Position numbers and translations under genes: made by a program. From Myxococcales bacterium (GTDB lineage Bacteria > Myxococcota_A > Polyangia > Polyangiales > Ga0077539): a stretch of DNA of 64,000 bases. The number at the start of each line of letters is the position of its first letter. Position 1 is the stretch's first letter. The notes beneath the pieces are model-generated. The model had not been told where the DNA came from and did no database searches. It saw only the letters and a program-made list of their open reading frames with translations. The stretch is taken from NCBI GenBank assembly GCA_016792845.1, contig JAEUKH010000050.1:62001-126000 (forward strand), read 5' to 3'. Positions 50,502-60,178 of this stretch are shown piece by piece.

Positions 50502-51491
50502 ATGTCTCGAAAATCTTGTTTTTTCGCGAGGTTACGCGCTGCGGGGGCCCTCACCGGGGCCCTCTTGGGGGCCCACGCCTTGTCGGCCTGTTCGGCCGGC
50601 CAGTCGTACCCTCGCCCGTCGTATGCCGCCGCGCAGGTGTCGGGCGCCTCGGCGGCCCCGCGGGCTGAATCGTTGCGAGAAGAGAGCGCCGCGGTCGACA
50701 GCGACGTCGCCGCCTCGGCCGGGTTCGCGCCGGTGGCAGAGTCGCCCGCTGCGACCTCTGCCGCGCCTTCGCCCCCGCCCCTGCCGTCGGCCCCTGGGGG
50801 GCCCTCTCGCCCGCCCGCGGCGATGCCCGGCCGAGGCCCCGCGGGGCGCACCACGCCCGCGTCGAGCCCCGCGTCGAACCCGACCGCGGCGCAACCCGCG
50901 CAGGCGCCGAGCCCTGCCCCTGCGCCCATGCTGGTCTACACCGCCGACGTGCGGCTCATGGTCGAGCAGCCTCAGATCACCGAGGTGCTCGATCGGGTCA
51001 CCGACCTCGCGTACTCGCTCGGGGGCTATCTTGTGCGGCGCAACAATTCGAGCGTCCAGGTGAGGGTGCCTTCGTCGCGGTTTCGCGACGGGCTCAGGCA
51101 GGTCGAGGGGCTCGGCGAGGTTGTGCAGCGCAGCATCAACGCCGACGACGTGAGCGAAGAGTTTCGCGACATCGAAGTGCGGCTCCAGAACCTCCGCGCG
51201 GTGCGCCGACGGCTCGAAGAGTTTCTCGCCCGCGCGGCCAACGTGACCGACGCGCTCGCGGTCGAGCGCGAGCTCGAGCGTGTCGCCGCCGAGATCGACC
51301 GCATCGAAGGCCGCATGCGCTTTCTCTCAGCGCGGGTCGCCTTCTCGCTCGTGACGGTGAACGTGCAGCCGCGCCCGCGTCAGCAGCCCATCGTGCCTGA
51401 AGAGCGCCCGGTGCCGCCTCGGCAGCTGCTCAACCTCCCGGTGCCATGGCTTGACACCCTCGGCATTGGTCGCCTCCTCAACATTCGCTGA
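50502..51491 (+). CDS. DUF4349 lipoprotein
   Basis: The 329-residue protein has a lipoprotein signal (ALSAC lipobox near residue 30), a long Pro/Ala/Ser linker, and a conserved DUF4349 region: VYTADVRLMVEQ, LGGYLVRRNNSSVQVRVPSS, INADDVSEEFRDIEVRLQNL, then a coiled coil with AVERELERVAAEIDRIEGRM and a strand. Start at 50502 is favoured by a GGGAG about 5 bases before it. Function of the family is not established. Confidence 0.8.
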   Translation: MSRKSCFFARLRAAGALTGALLGAHALSACSAGQSYPRPSYAAAQVSGASAAPRAESLREESAAVDSDVAASAGFAPVAESPAATSAAPSPPPLPSAPGGPSRPPAAMPGRGPAGRTTPASSPASNPTAAQPAQAPSPAPAPMLVYTADVRLMVEQPQITEVLDRVTDLAYSLGGYLVRRNNSSVQVRVPSSRFRDGLRQVEGLGEVVQRSINADDVSEEFRDIEVRLQNLRAVRRRLEEFLARAANVTDALAVERELERVAAEIDRIEGRMRFLSARVAFSLVTVNVQPRPRQQPIVPEERPVPPRQLLNLPVPWLDTLGIGRLLNIR

Positions 51492-51511
51492 ACACCGAAG
51501 AGCGTACGACC

Positions 51512-51988
51512 ATGCGTGCCAACCGATTTGTCTTCGCCCTCGCGCTCGCGCTCTCGGCCCCGGCCTGCGCGAGCTTTCATGTGAACACGCCCTCGGGCTT
51601 CGCCGAGCTCGACGACGACGCCTACGACTACCGCGCCACCAGCGCCGACGGGGTGGTGCTCGCGGTGCGGGCGCTCCGAAACCGCCCGAGCGCCAACCTC
51701 GCGTTCTGGTCGCGGGCCATCGACGAGCGCATGCAGCAGCGCGGATACACCCCTGACGGCGAGCCGCGCCCGGTGCAGAGCGCCGACGGGTACGCCGGGG
51801 TCCAGTATCGCTACGTCATCGGCGTCAACGGCCGACCCCATCGGTACTGGGTCACGGTGTATGTGAAGTCCGGCGCCTTTCTGCGCCGGAGCCGGGTCTA
51901 CATCGTCGAAGCGGGGGGCGATCGCGAGACCTTCGAGGGCGCGACGCCGCTCGTCGAGCGGGCCATCACCGCGTTCCGTTGCTCGTAG
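51512..51988 (+). CDS. Small hypothetical lipoprotein
   Basis: The 158-residue protein begins with a lipoprotein signal (lipobox APAC). The mature part (YDYRATSADGVVLAVRALRN, WSRAIDERMQQRGYTP, YRYVIGVNGRPHRYWVTVYV) has alternating strands and a helix. It follows the DUF4349 gene after 20 bases, likely same transcript. Function unknown. Confidence 0.6.
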   Translation: MRANRFVFALALALSAPACASFHVNTPSGFAELDDDAYDYRATSADGVVLAVRALRNRPSANLAFWSRAIDERMQQRGYTPDGEPRPVQSADGYAGVQYRYVIGVNGRPHRYWVTVYVKSGAFLRRSRVYIVEAGGDRETFEGATPLVERAITAFRCS

Positions 51989-52109
51989 CCCGCGCCCTCG
52001 TGCAGGGCCCCAAATGACACGCCGCCAGGCCGTGAGACGCTCCGATGAAGCGCCTCGCGCCGGCGGCGGGTCTGTCGCAATGTTCACACTGTGAACATCG
52101 CAGCCGCGC

Positions 52110-52877
<768 letters not shown>

Positions 52878-52973
52878 TGATCGCTCCTCACGTGTGGCGC
52901 AACCCGCCGCGCCTCGGTCAAAACTTTGGCGCGGGTGTAGTGGTTCTCGCCACCGCTGTAAAGCCCCGGCGCG

Positions 52974-54563
52974 TCACCGCAGGAGCGGCGCCAAACGTTG
53001 CAGATGGAGCAGCTCGGCCACCTCGTCGGGTGAGAGCGTGGCGGCGATGCGCAGGCTCGCCCCTTCGGCGCTGAAGTGCACCGCCCGCAAGGCGCTGTGG
53101 AGGTTGCCGAAGCTCACCCCGAGCGCCGCCGCGCCGATGCGCACGCGGGGGTCTCGGGTGTTGGCGTCGATGAGGTCGTGGGCGTCGTCGAGGCCCACGG
53201 TGTAGACCCGCGCGGCGGCCTCGGCCTGTTGCGGCGTGTCGAACTCGAGCGAGCCCACCAGCTCGGCGCCGCCGTCTTGGGCGCCCCCGTGGCTGGTGAC
53301 GTACACCGCGAGGGCGAGCTGCGAGGGCACGAGGCGCTCTCCCCCTGGGGCGCGCACCAGGGCCCTTACGTTTCTGGCCTCGACCACGGTCACGAGGCGC
53401 CCCGCGCGACCCGGCGCGGCGGCCCCGACCCGTGACGCAACCCCGCGCCGCGCCCCAAGAATCGCCAGAAGCGTCGGAACCTGTTCGGGAGGCGCGATCA
53501 CCGCAAGGTTTTCGGCCAGGAGCATCACCGAGGTGGGCCCGAGATAGCTCTCGACGGTGGTGACCTCGGAGGTGCCGCGGCGGGTCCAGATGTTGCGCGA
53601 GGCCCGCGGCGGGGCCCCAGCGTCGCCCTCGAAGCGCGCGCGCAGCGACGGGCCCGCGTCGGCGTCGCGGAGGCTCGGGTCGCGGGCGCCGGCCATCTGC
53701 TCGATCGAGGCTCGCAGAAACCCTCGCGGCGCGCGCGAGCGCACCACGGCCATCAGGTCAGGCCGCTGCCCCCGCGGCGGAAAGGGGTTCGCGCTGGCCA
53801 TCAAGACCTGGTCAAAATCGCGCAACGGGTCGACCTCGGTGTTACCCAGGATGGCCCGCCAATCTCGAATGTTGCTGAGCAGCTCTGAGAGCGCCGGGGC
53901 GTTCGGGTTGTCGCGCATTCGGTCGGTGCGAAGAAGCAGCGTCACCACCGAGCCCGCGGGGATGGCCGCCGCAAGGTCACCCGCGGCTCCCGCCACCGCC
54001 GGGATGGTCGGCGCCCGGGGCCCCGCATCAGCGCCCGCGTCGTCGTTCAGCGCGAGGGCGACATCGACGCTGGCGTCGTCGTTCAGGGCGAGGGCTGCGT
54101 CGGCACCCGCGTCGTCGTTCAGCGCGAGGGCGACATCGACGCTGGCGTCGTCGTTCAGGGCGAGGGCGACATCGACGCCCGCGTCTACGGGGGGCGCGGC
54201 GCCCAATGTGGGCTCCTGAAGCTGGGGCTCGGGAGGGTCGGGCAACACCGGCGGGGGCGGCGCGCTCACCCGCGGCGGGCGCACCCGTGGGGGGCGTGGC
54301 GCAGGCGCGGGGCGCGGCGGTGGCGGCGTCTCGGGCGTGTCATCGAGGGTGGGCGGCGCGGGGGGCGCGGGCGGGGCCGCAAGGGGCTCGTGGGGAGCGG
54401 GCTCGATCCCGAGCTCGATGGTGTCTGTGAACGACAGCGGCACGTCGACCGAGACGCTGGGGAGCGGCACCGCCAAGAGGGCAAGGTGGAGCCCGAGCGA
54501 CACGCCCAGGTAGGGGGCGAGTCTGAGAATCCACCGTGGTGTGTCGCTAGAACCGCGTTGCAT
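52974..54563 (-). CDS. TonB-like proline-rich membrane protein with an intragenic tandem repeat
   Basis: The 529-residue protein has one N-terminal membrane helix (LGVSLGLHLALLAVPLPSVS, about residues 18-38), a long Pro-rich segment with PPRVRPPRVSAPPPPV, then a stretch built from a 12-residue unit repeated four times (VDVALALNDDA type), and a globular C-terminal ~330 residues. N-terminal anchor plus periplasmic Pro-rich region recalls TonB/GltJ-type proteins. The ATG at 54563 is chosen because it precedes the basic residues and the helix. Envelope function, exact role unknown. Confidence 0.6.
   Translation of the reverse strand: MQRGSSDTPRWILRLAPYLGVSLGLHLALLAVPLPSVSVDVPLSFTDTIELGIEPAPHEPLAAPPAPPAPPTLDDTPETPPPPRPAPAPRPPRVRPPRVSAPPPPVLPDPPEPQLQEPTLGAAPPVDAGVDVALALNDDASVDVALALNDDAGADAALALNDDASVDVALALNDDAGADAGPRAPTIPAVAGAAGDLAAAIPAGSVVTLLLRTDRMRDNPNAPALSELLSNIRDWRAILGNTEVDPLRDFDQVLMASANPFPPRGQRPDLMAVVRSRAPRGFLRASIEQMAGARDPSLRDADAGPSLRARFEGDAGAPPRASRNIWTRRGTSEVTTVESYLGPTSVMLLAENLAVIAPPEQVPTLLAILGARRGVASRVGAAAPGRAGRLVTVVEARNVRALVRAPGGERLVPSQLALAVYVTSHGGAQDGGAELVGSLEFDTPQQAEAAARVYTVGLDDAHDLIDANTRDPRVRIGAAALGVSFGNLHSALRAVHFSAEGASLRIAATLSPDEVAELLHLQRLAPLLR
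54037..54180. repeat. Four 36-base tandem repeats in a coding region
   Basis: Units begin at 54037, 54073, 54109 and 54145. Each starts GCGTCGTCGTTCAG; units alternate in their last bases, so a 72-base higher-order period is also visible. They encode the ALNDDA protein repeat of the TonB-like protein, keep the reading frame, and could vary in copy number. Confidence 0.85.
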
Positions 54564-54786
54564 GACCTCTGAAGCGCCCTGAGACGGGCGCACCGTAGCA
54601 AGAATGCACCCGATCGGCCCACACTTTGGGCACCGAGGGGCCAAGGTCTAGCGTGTCGGCACGCGCTTCGCGATGAAGGCTGGCCAAACGCCCGAGACGG
54701 TCTGAAGCTGGACCCGTCTGGCGAGAGTGCGCTATGCGCGGCGGCGTGATGTCAGAGCCCCGCGATGCGCCCCATCGGAGCGTGCC

Positions 54787-56544
54787 ATGACCCAACGTTT
54801 GCGATTCATCTCTGTTGTCGCCCTCGGCCTCTGCCTCCCCGCCTGCGGCCGCCTCGACGATTTGTGGAACAACGCCACCCGCTCGCCCGCGAGCGACGCC
54901 GGCCGCGCGGGCGCCCTCGACCCGAACGCGCTCCCCGGCGACGACGCGGCGACGCCCACGGTGGTCGAGCCGCTCCCCGACCCTGCCGATCAAGACGCGG
55001 GCTCGATCTCGACCGCCGAGAGCGACGCGGGCTCGCAAGAGTCGGTCGACGCTGGCGCCGACGCGGCCTCGTCTGACGCGCCCGAGCTCGCCGCCGACGC
55101 GGGGCCCGACACCCGTCCGACCATCACCGCGATGGCCTTCCGCACTGGCGTCGTGGAGGCGCCCGTCGCGGGGGCCCGATGGGTGGGGTACATCCGCGCC
55201 GGGGGGCGCATCCCGATCGTGCGGGGCCCTGTCGGCAACGACGGCTGCGCGGCTCGCCGCGACACCGCCGGGGCGGGCTGGTACGAGGTCGACGGCGGGG
55301 GCTTCGTCTGCGTGGGGCCGCTGGCCATGTTGACCACCCAGGTGACGGGCCGCCCCTTCGAGCGCCGCCTCCCGACGCCGCCCGACCCCTCGCAGGCGAT
55401 GCCCTTTCAGTACGCCATCGCGTACCGCAGCGCGCCGATGTACCGCTGGCTCCCCTCGCTCGAAGACGAGCGAGAGATCGAGCCCGATCGCTTCTCGCCC
55501 CGCGCCGACACCCCGGTCGATCTCGGCCTGGGCGACGCGGCGGTCGCAAACGGGAGCCGCGCCGACGCGAGCGCACCAGCGGCCAGGCTGCCCGACGCCG
55601 GGCCTCCCCGCATCGAAGAACTCGAAGGTGTGGCGGGCTCACCGCTGCTGCGACGCATGACCCGCGGCATGTATGTCTCACTCGACCGGGCGGTGCGGGC
55701 CAACACGGGCAGCACGTTCTGGCGCACCCAGAGCGGCGGGTTTGTGCGGTCGGGCACGGTCTCGTCGGTGCGTTCGCCGCCTACGTTTCAGGGCGTACGG
55801 CTCGGCGAGGGGGCGGGGCATCAGCTGCCGCTGGCGTTCGCCATCAGCGTTCAAGCGTCGACGTATCAGACCAACGGTCGGGGCGGCTTTGCACCGGTTC
55901 AACGGGTGGCGCGGCTCAGCACCTTTGATCTCACGGATGAAGCGCCGGTCACCGTTGCGGGCGAGCAGTACTACCACACCCGCGACGGGTACTTCATTCG
56001 CTCACGGCAGATGCGGGTGGTGACCCGTCACGAGGTGCCCTCAGACCTCAGCCCCGGCGAAAAATGGATCGACGTGAACCTCGACCACCAGAGCGTGGTG
56101 GCCTACGAGGGCGCCAACCCGGTGTACGTCACCGTGGCCAGCACGGGGCGCCGCAACCGCGGCAACCCTGATGAGAACTACGAGACCGTTCAGGGCGGCT
56201 TTCGCATTCAAAGCAAGCACATGGCCACCACGATGGATGGCAACAGCGCCAACGACGGCCCGTACTCGATCGAAGACGTGCCGTGGGTGATGTACTTCGA
56301 GCAGTCGTTCGCGCTGCACGGGGCGTTCTGGCACAACGGCTTCGGGATGATGCACTCGCACGGCTGCGTGAACCTCGCCCCCGCCGACGCGCGCTTCTTC
56401 TTTGAGTGGAGCGAGCCTCGGGTCGCGCCGGGGTGGCATGGCGCATACGCCACGCCGCAACATCTCGGTACGCGGGTCTACGTCCATTATGACGCTCAGG
56501 CGTTGGGCGAGCGCGGCGGGCCCGATCGGGTGCCCTCGCACTGA
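54787..56544 (+). CDS. L,D-transpeptidase-like (YkuD) lipoprotein
   Basis: The 585-residue protein starts with a lipoprotein signal (lipobox LPAC) and a long Asp/Ala/Ser-rich linker. The C-terminal ~130 residues have the YkuD order: WIDVNLDHQSVVAYEGANPV, a glycine-rich loop, and the active-site box GMMHSHGCVNLAP near residues 519-531 with the catalytic Cys after SHG. YkuD enzymes make 3-3 crosslinks in peptidoglycan or attach proteins to it. A ~370-residue middle region of unknown fold separates the two parts and is longer than in the usual proteins. Confidence 0.8.
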   Translation: MTQRLRFISVVALGLCLPACGRLDDLWNNATRSPASDAGRAGALDPNALPGDDAATPTVVEPLPDPADQDAGSISTAESDAGSQESVDAGADAASSDAPELAADAGPDTRPTITAMAFRTGVVEAPVAGARWVGYIRAGGRIPIVRGPVGNDGCAARRDTAGAGWYEVDGGGFVCVGPLAMLTTQVTGRPFERRLPTPPDPSQAMPFQYAIAYRSAPMYRWLPSLEDEREIEPDRFSPRADTPVDLGLGDAAVANGSRADASAPAARLPDAGPPRIEELEGVAGSPLLRRMTRGMYVSLDRAVRANTGSTFWRTQSGGFVRSGTVSSVRSPPTFQGVRLGEGAGHQLPLAFAISVQASTYQTNGRGGFAPVQRVARLSTFDLTDEAPVTVAGEQYYHTRDGYFIRSRQMRVVTRHEVPSDLSPGEKWIDVNLDHQSVVAYEGANPVYVTVASTGRRNRGNPDENYETVQGGFRIQSKHMATTMDGNSANDGPYSIEDVPWVMYFEQSFALHGAFWHNGFGMMHSHGCVNLAPADARFFFEWSEPRVAPGWHGAYATPQHLGTRVYVHYDAQALGERGGPDRVPSH

Positions 56545-56573
56545 CCGTTCGCCCTTCGTCGCAAATGCAAAAC

Positions 56574-56609
56574 GCGCTCTGAAACCAGCCGTTGCGGGTC
56601 TCAGAGCGC
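56574..56609 (-). terminator. Rho-independent terminator of the first pilin gene
   Basis: GCGCTCTGA at 56574-56582 pairs with TCAGAGCGC at 56601-56609; on the minus strand the stem is followed by GTTTTGCATTTG, a T-rich stretch. It lies 30 bases past the pilin stop. A further small hairpin lies at 56614-56633 between it and the gene. Confidence 0.7.
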
Positions 56610-56638
56610 GCCTCGCGTCTTCGCTCAGACGCGCACGA

Positions 56639-57145
56639 TCACTCGAGCTCTGCGGTGACCACCATGTTGGCGCCCTGCACTTCGCCGCCCACCACGGTGC
56701 CCACGCGCTGGAAGGTCGAGTTGATGCCGTCGCCGTCGATGTTGCCGATGGCCTGAACGGTGAAGGCGCCGGTGTTGCCGGGGCTGACGTACTGGTAGTA
56801 GTGCGGGCCGTCGAGCGAGAAGCCGATGGCGCTCCAGTTGGCTTCGGCCGTCCAGTAGGCGGGGTTGGCGGTGAACTTGTTGCCGTTCGCAGGGAGCGAG
56901 CTCAACGGGCCCGCCGGAGCGTTCACGAAGGTGGCCGAGCCGTTCACCGTCGACTGGGTGAAGTAGACGGTCTGGCCCTGATAGATCTTCGACACGTTGC
57001 CCGCGGCCTCTGCCGTCTTCGAGCGCTTGATGTAGCGCGAGAACGCGGGGATCGCGACCGCGGCCAGGATGCCGAGGATCACCACCACGATCATCAATTC
57101 AACGAGGGTAAAACCTGCGAGAACCTTCTTCAATGAGCGCTTCAT
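56639..57145 (-). CDS. pilA: Type IV pilin (PilA-like), copy 1
   Basis: The 168-residue protein has a classic type IV prepilin start: a short leader ending in Gly11, then FTLVELMIVVVILGILAAVA, with Glu at mature position 5. The leader is cut by prepilin peptidase and the subunits polymerise into pili for twitching or social gliding. It differs at about 20 of 168 positions from the downstream copy. A sigma-54-like site lies 84 bases upstream of the start and a terminator follows the stop. Confidence 0.93.
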   Translation of the reverse strand: MKRSLKKVLAGFTLVELMIVVVILGILAAVAIPAFSRYIKRSKTAEAAGNVSKIYQGQTVYFTQSTVNGSATFVNAPAGPLSSLPANGNKFTANPAYWTAEANWSAIGFSLDGPHYYQYVSPGNTGAFTVQAIGNIDGDGINSTFQRVGTVVGGEVQGANMVVTAELE

Positions 57146-57228
57146 GACTGTGCTGTCCTCCTCGACGATGGGCTTTGAATCGGTGCCACTCAGGGGTGTG
57201 GGGCGCCTTCGTAGCTGCATCGGTCTTC

Positions 57229-57244
57229 AGCAAAGTCTGGGCCG
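57229..57244 (-). promoter_or_regulatory. Sigma-54-like promoter of pilin copy 1
   Basis: Read on the minus strand: CGGCCCAGACTTTGCT, which keeps the GG of the -24 box, the 10-base spacing and TTGCT at -12, but has CGGCCCA instead of TGGCACG. Its distance to the start (84 bases) equals that of the stronger match upstream of the second pilin (85 bases). pilA genes of Myxococcota use sigma-54 with PilR. Confidence 0.55.
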
Positions 57245-57483
57245 TGCTCCTCTCTGCCCCTCGGGCGGGTAAAACGCGACAAGATGACCCGAATTTAGCC
57301 CGCCTTGGCGGCTTCGCGCTCTCGCTGCGCCGTCGTGACTGACAACCCTTGTCAGCCGAGGTGACAAAGCGCGTCGCCGAGCCCCGATGCCCGAGGCAAA
57401 TGCGGCGGCTGTTCCCGGCGTGAGAGTTGGGCGGAGGCGCAGAGCGATGGTGCAATCGAAGGGTGAACGGGGCCCAAATGCGA

Positions 57484-57512
57484 AGAGGGCCCCGCGATGC
57501 GAAGGGCCCTCT
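57484..57512 (-). terminator. Hairpin terminator of the second pilin gene
   Basis: AGAGGGCCC at 57484-57492 pairs with GGGCCCTCT at 57504-57512 over an 11-base loop, 44 bases past the stop. The stem is perfect over 9 pairs. The following bases are only partly T-rich. Confidence 0.55.
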
Positions 57513-57555
57513 CAGACGGTGCCTTGACTCAGCAGTCAGCGGCGCCGGGGCTGGC

Positions 57556-58062
57556 TCACTCGAGCTCGGCGGTGACGGCCATGTTGCCGCCCTGGACTTC
57601 ACCGGCGACGATGGTGGCGCTGCGGGCGAAGGTCGAGTTCACGCCGTCGCCGTCGATGTTGCCGATGGCCTGGGCGGTGAAGGCGCCGGTGTTGCCGGGG
57701 CTGGCGTACTGGTAGTAGTGCGGGCCGTCGAGCGAGAAGCCGATGGCGTTCCAGTTGGCTTCAGCCGTCCAGTAGGCGGGGTTGGCGGTGAACTTGTTGC
57801 CGTTCGCGGGGAGCGAGGTCGCCGGGCCCGCGGGGGCGTTCACGAAGGTGGCCGCGCCGGCTTCGGCCGACTGGGTGAAGTACACGGTCTGGCCCTGGTA
57901 GACCTTCGAGATGTTGCCCGAGGCCTCAGCGGTCTTCGAGCGCTTGATGTAGCGTGAGAACGCGGGGATCGCGACCGCGGCCAGGATGCCGAGAATCACC
58001 ACCACGATCATCAGCTCGACGAGGGTAAAACCAGCGAGAACCTTCTTCAGTGAACGCTTCAT
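57556..58062 (-). CDS. pilA: Type IV pilin (PilA-like), copy 2
   Basis: This 168-residue prepilin has the same leader and N-terminal helix as copy 1 (identical over the first 47 residues) and the same length. The differences cluster in the middle and C-terminal parts (for example around residues 66-82 and 141-161), which form the surface of the assembled pilus. The two genes are direct duplicates about 410 bases apart (stop to start), each with its own promoter and hairpin, so they can be expressed separately or recombine. Confidence 0.93.
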   Translation of the reverse strand: MKRSLKKVLAGFTLVELMIVVVILGILAAVAIPAFSRYIKRSKTAEASGNISKVYQGQTVYFTQSAEAGAATFVNAPAGPATSLPANGNKFTANPAYWTAEANWNAIGFSLDGPHYYQYASPGNTGAFTAQAIGNIDGDGVNSTFARSATIVAGEVQGGNMAVTAELE

Positions 58063-58146
58063 GACCGTATCGCCTCCAAACAACAGACGTTTCGCCCAGA
58101 AAACCCGCCACCTCCGAGAGAGCCCCGGTGTGGATGACTTCGCTAA

Positions 58147-58162
58147 AGCAGCCGCCGTGCCA
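58147..58162 (-). promoter_or_regulatory. Sigma-54 promoter of pilin copy 2
   Basis: Read on the minus strand, TGGCACGGCGGCTGCT matches the sigma-54 consensus (TGGCACG, four bases, TTGC) except for C in place of the first T of the -12 box. The expected transcription start lies about 75 bases before the pilin ATG. An activator such as PilR would be required. Confidence 0.78.
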
Positions 58163-58309
58163 AGCTGAACCCAGTCTCGATGCGCTCTGTTGTGCTGGTA
58201 ATGTCTGACGATTGATAAGTGAAAGTGAAGGTCGACGCGGGTTCCGCAGAGGCGGGTGACAAGAACTGTCAGACCCACATGACAAGAATCGTCGACCTCA
58301 CACCTGGGG

Positions 58310-60178
58310 TCACGAATCCGCAGGAGGCGCTGTCACTTCGCGCACTTCGGTGGTGTTGCCGCGGTGCCGCTCGGCCGCGAGCGGGTGCTCGCCGAGCTGT
58401 TGATCGCGCAGCGCGTCGAGGACGTGCTCGACCCGATCGGCGCGAACGCCCATCAAGGTCACGCGATCGCGCACGCTGACCCGGCCGACGTCGCGACGCC
58501 CGAGGCCCGCGCGGTCGCGCACGAGACGCACCAGGTCGCCCGCCCGGGCGCCGTGCTGACGACCGACGGCGAGGCGGAGATCTTCCATCGGGAGTGACTC
58601 GATCTCGAAGTCGACGTCATTCTGGTCGGCGTGTCGAACGTCGACCCGGCGGGGACGCACTTCGAGGGTCGGCTTCGAAACTTCGGTGTGCAATGCCTCG
58701 TCAGCCTGGGGCGCTTTGGGCGCACTCTGGGGTGGGGCGCCCCTGTCTTCGCGGGGGGCAGGGCGCTCACGGCGCTCGCGTCGCTCGGTCGAAACACGCG
58801 GCGGCGGCGTTGAAACCGCTTCGGTCGCGGGCGCGGCCGGGGTCGGCGATGCCAGGGTCGGCGCCTGGGGCGCGGCAGCCGAGACATGGAAGAACGCGGC
58901 AATCAGCCCCGCTACGATGTCGTCAGCCTTGTCGAGGGTCAGGAGGCGGCGGGCGAGGCTGCGGCTCTCGTCGTCGGCGGGCTTCTGAAAGGCCTCGCGC
59001 AGAAAGAGCACGCGCTCGGCTTCGCGTTGGGTGCGGGCCTCGCCGTCGGTGGGCAGGCTCCGCTCGATGGGGCGGATGCCGTAGGTGAGCCGCAAGAAGT
59101 ACAGGTTGCCGATGTCGGCCGGGCCGATGAGCGCCACGCTGGTGCCGCGGCGGCCTGCGCGACCGGTACGACCCGAGCGGTGGATGTAGGTCTCGGGCGA
59201 CTCAGGGAAGCCCACATGAAACACATGGGTGAGGTGCGGGATGTCAATGCCCCGGGCGGCCACATCGGTGCAGACCAGATAGGCCAGGGTCTCGTCGCGG
59301 AGGCGCCCGAGCACCTTCTCGCGCTCGGCCTGGGTCAGATCGCCGTGGAGGTAGTCGGCCACGAGGCCCTGCTGTTGCAGGGTGCGGGCGGCGAGCTCGG
59401 TCTCGTGCCGGGTGTTGCAGAAGATCAGCGCGGCGTCGGGCTTCTCGGCTTTGAGCACCCGGGCGAGGTCGACGAGCCGCGACCCGAGGGCTGAGAAGTA
59501 CGCGAGGTGGGTGATCTCGTTCGGCGCGATGTTGTCAGACGAGAGGGCCACGGCGACCGACTCGCGCTGGTGGCGCTGCGCGATGCGGGCCATCTGATCG
59601 GGCATGGTGGCCGAGAAGATCAGCGTCTGGCGGTTTCGGGGGCACTGCTCGAGGATGGCGTTGAGCTCTTCGGCGAAGCCCATCGAGAGCATCTCGTCGC
59701 CTTCGTCGAGCACCACGGCCTTGAGGCCGCGGAGGTCGAGGGTGCCGCGGCGAAGATGGTCGAGCACGCGACCCGGAGTGCCCGCCACCACGTCGGTCTT
59801 GCCTGCGAGGGCCTCGACCTGAGGGCCCATCGCGGCGCCGCCGTAGATGGGGGTGGTGCGGGCGCCGAGGTGCTGGCCGAGCCGCTCGAACTCGCCGGCG
59901 ACCTGGTGGGCCAGCTCGCGGGTCGGGCAGAGCGTCAAGACTTGAACGCCGGCACCGGGTTTGACCAGACGGTCAAGGAGCGGGAGCGCGAAGGCGGCGG
60001 TCTTGCCGCTCCCGGTGCGGGCCTGCACGACCACGTCGCGGCCTTCGGCGATGAGGGCGAAGGTCTCGCGCTGCACGAGGGTGGGGGCGGTGTAGCCGAC
60101 GTCTCGGAGGGCCTGTTGGAGCGGAGCGCGGAGCTGAAACGCTTCAAAGGAAGGCGTTTCGGGGGCAAGGTCGGTCAT
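58310..60178 (-). CDS. deaD: DEAD-box RNA helicase with DbpA-like C-terminal domain
   Basis: The 622-residue protein has the helicase motifs: ARTGSGKT (53-60), PTRELAHQ, GTPGR, SAT in FSATMP, and HRSGRTGRAGRRG. Motif II reads DEGD (158-161) instead of DEAD. The last ~80 residues (DFEIESLPMEDLRLAVGRQH, then GDLVRLVRDRAGLGRRDVGR) form the DbpA-type RNA-binding domain, after a basic, Ala/Pro-rich linker. It resembles CsdA/DeaD cold-shock helicases that remodel rRNA. The gene after it on this strand starts at a different promoter; the upstream gene overlaps by 4 bases. Confidence 0.88.
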   Translation of the reverse strand: MTDLAPETPSFEAFQLRAPLQQALRDVGYTAPTLVQRETFALIAEGRDVVVQARTGSGKTAAFALPLLDRLVKPGAGVQVLTLCPTRELAHQVAGEFERLGQHLGARTTPIYGGAAMGPQVEALAGKTDVVAGTPGRVLDHLRRGTLDLRGLKAVVLDEGDEMLSMGFAEELNAILEQCPRNRQTLIFSATMPDQMARIAQRHQRESVAVALSSDNIAPNEITHLAYFSALGSRLVDLARVLKAEKPDAALIFCNTRHETELAARTLQQQGLVADYLHGDLTQAEREKVLGRLRDETLAYLVCTDVAARGIDIPHLTHVFHVGFPESPETYIHRSGRTGRAGRRGTSVALIGPADIGNLYFLRLTYGIRPIERSLPTDGEARTQREAERVLFLREAFQKPADDESRSLARRLLTLDKADDIVAGLIAAFFHVSAAAPQAPTLASPTPAAPATEAVSTPPPRVSTERRERRERPAPREDRGAPPQSAPKAPQADEALHTEVSKPTLEVRPRRVDVRHADQNDVDFEIESLPMEDLRLAVGRQHGARAGDLVRLVRDRAGLGRRDVGRVSVRDRVTLMGVRADRVEHVLDALRDQQLGEHPLAAERHRGNTTEVREVTAPPADS

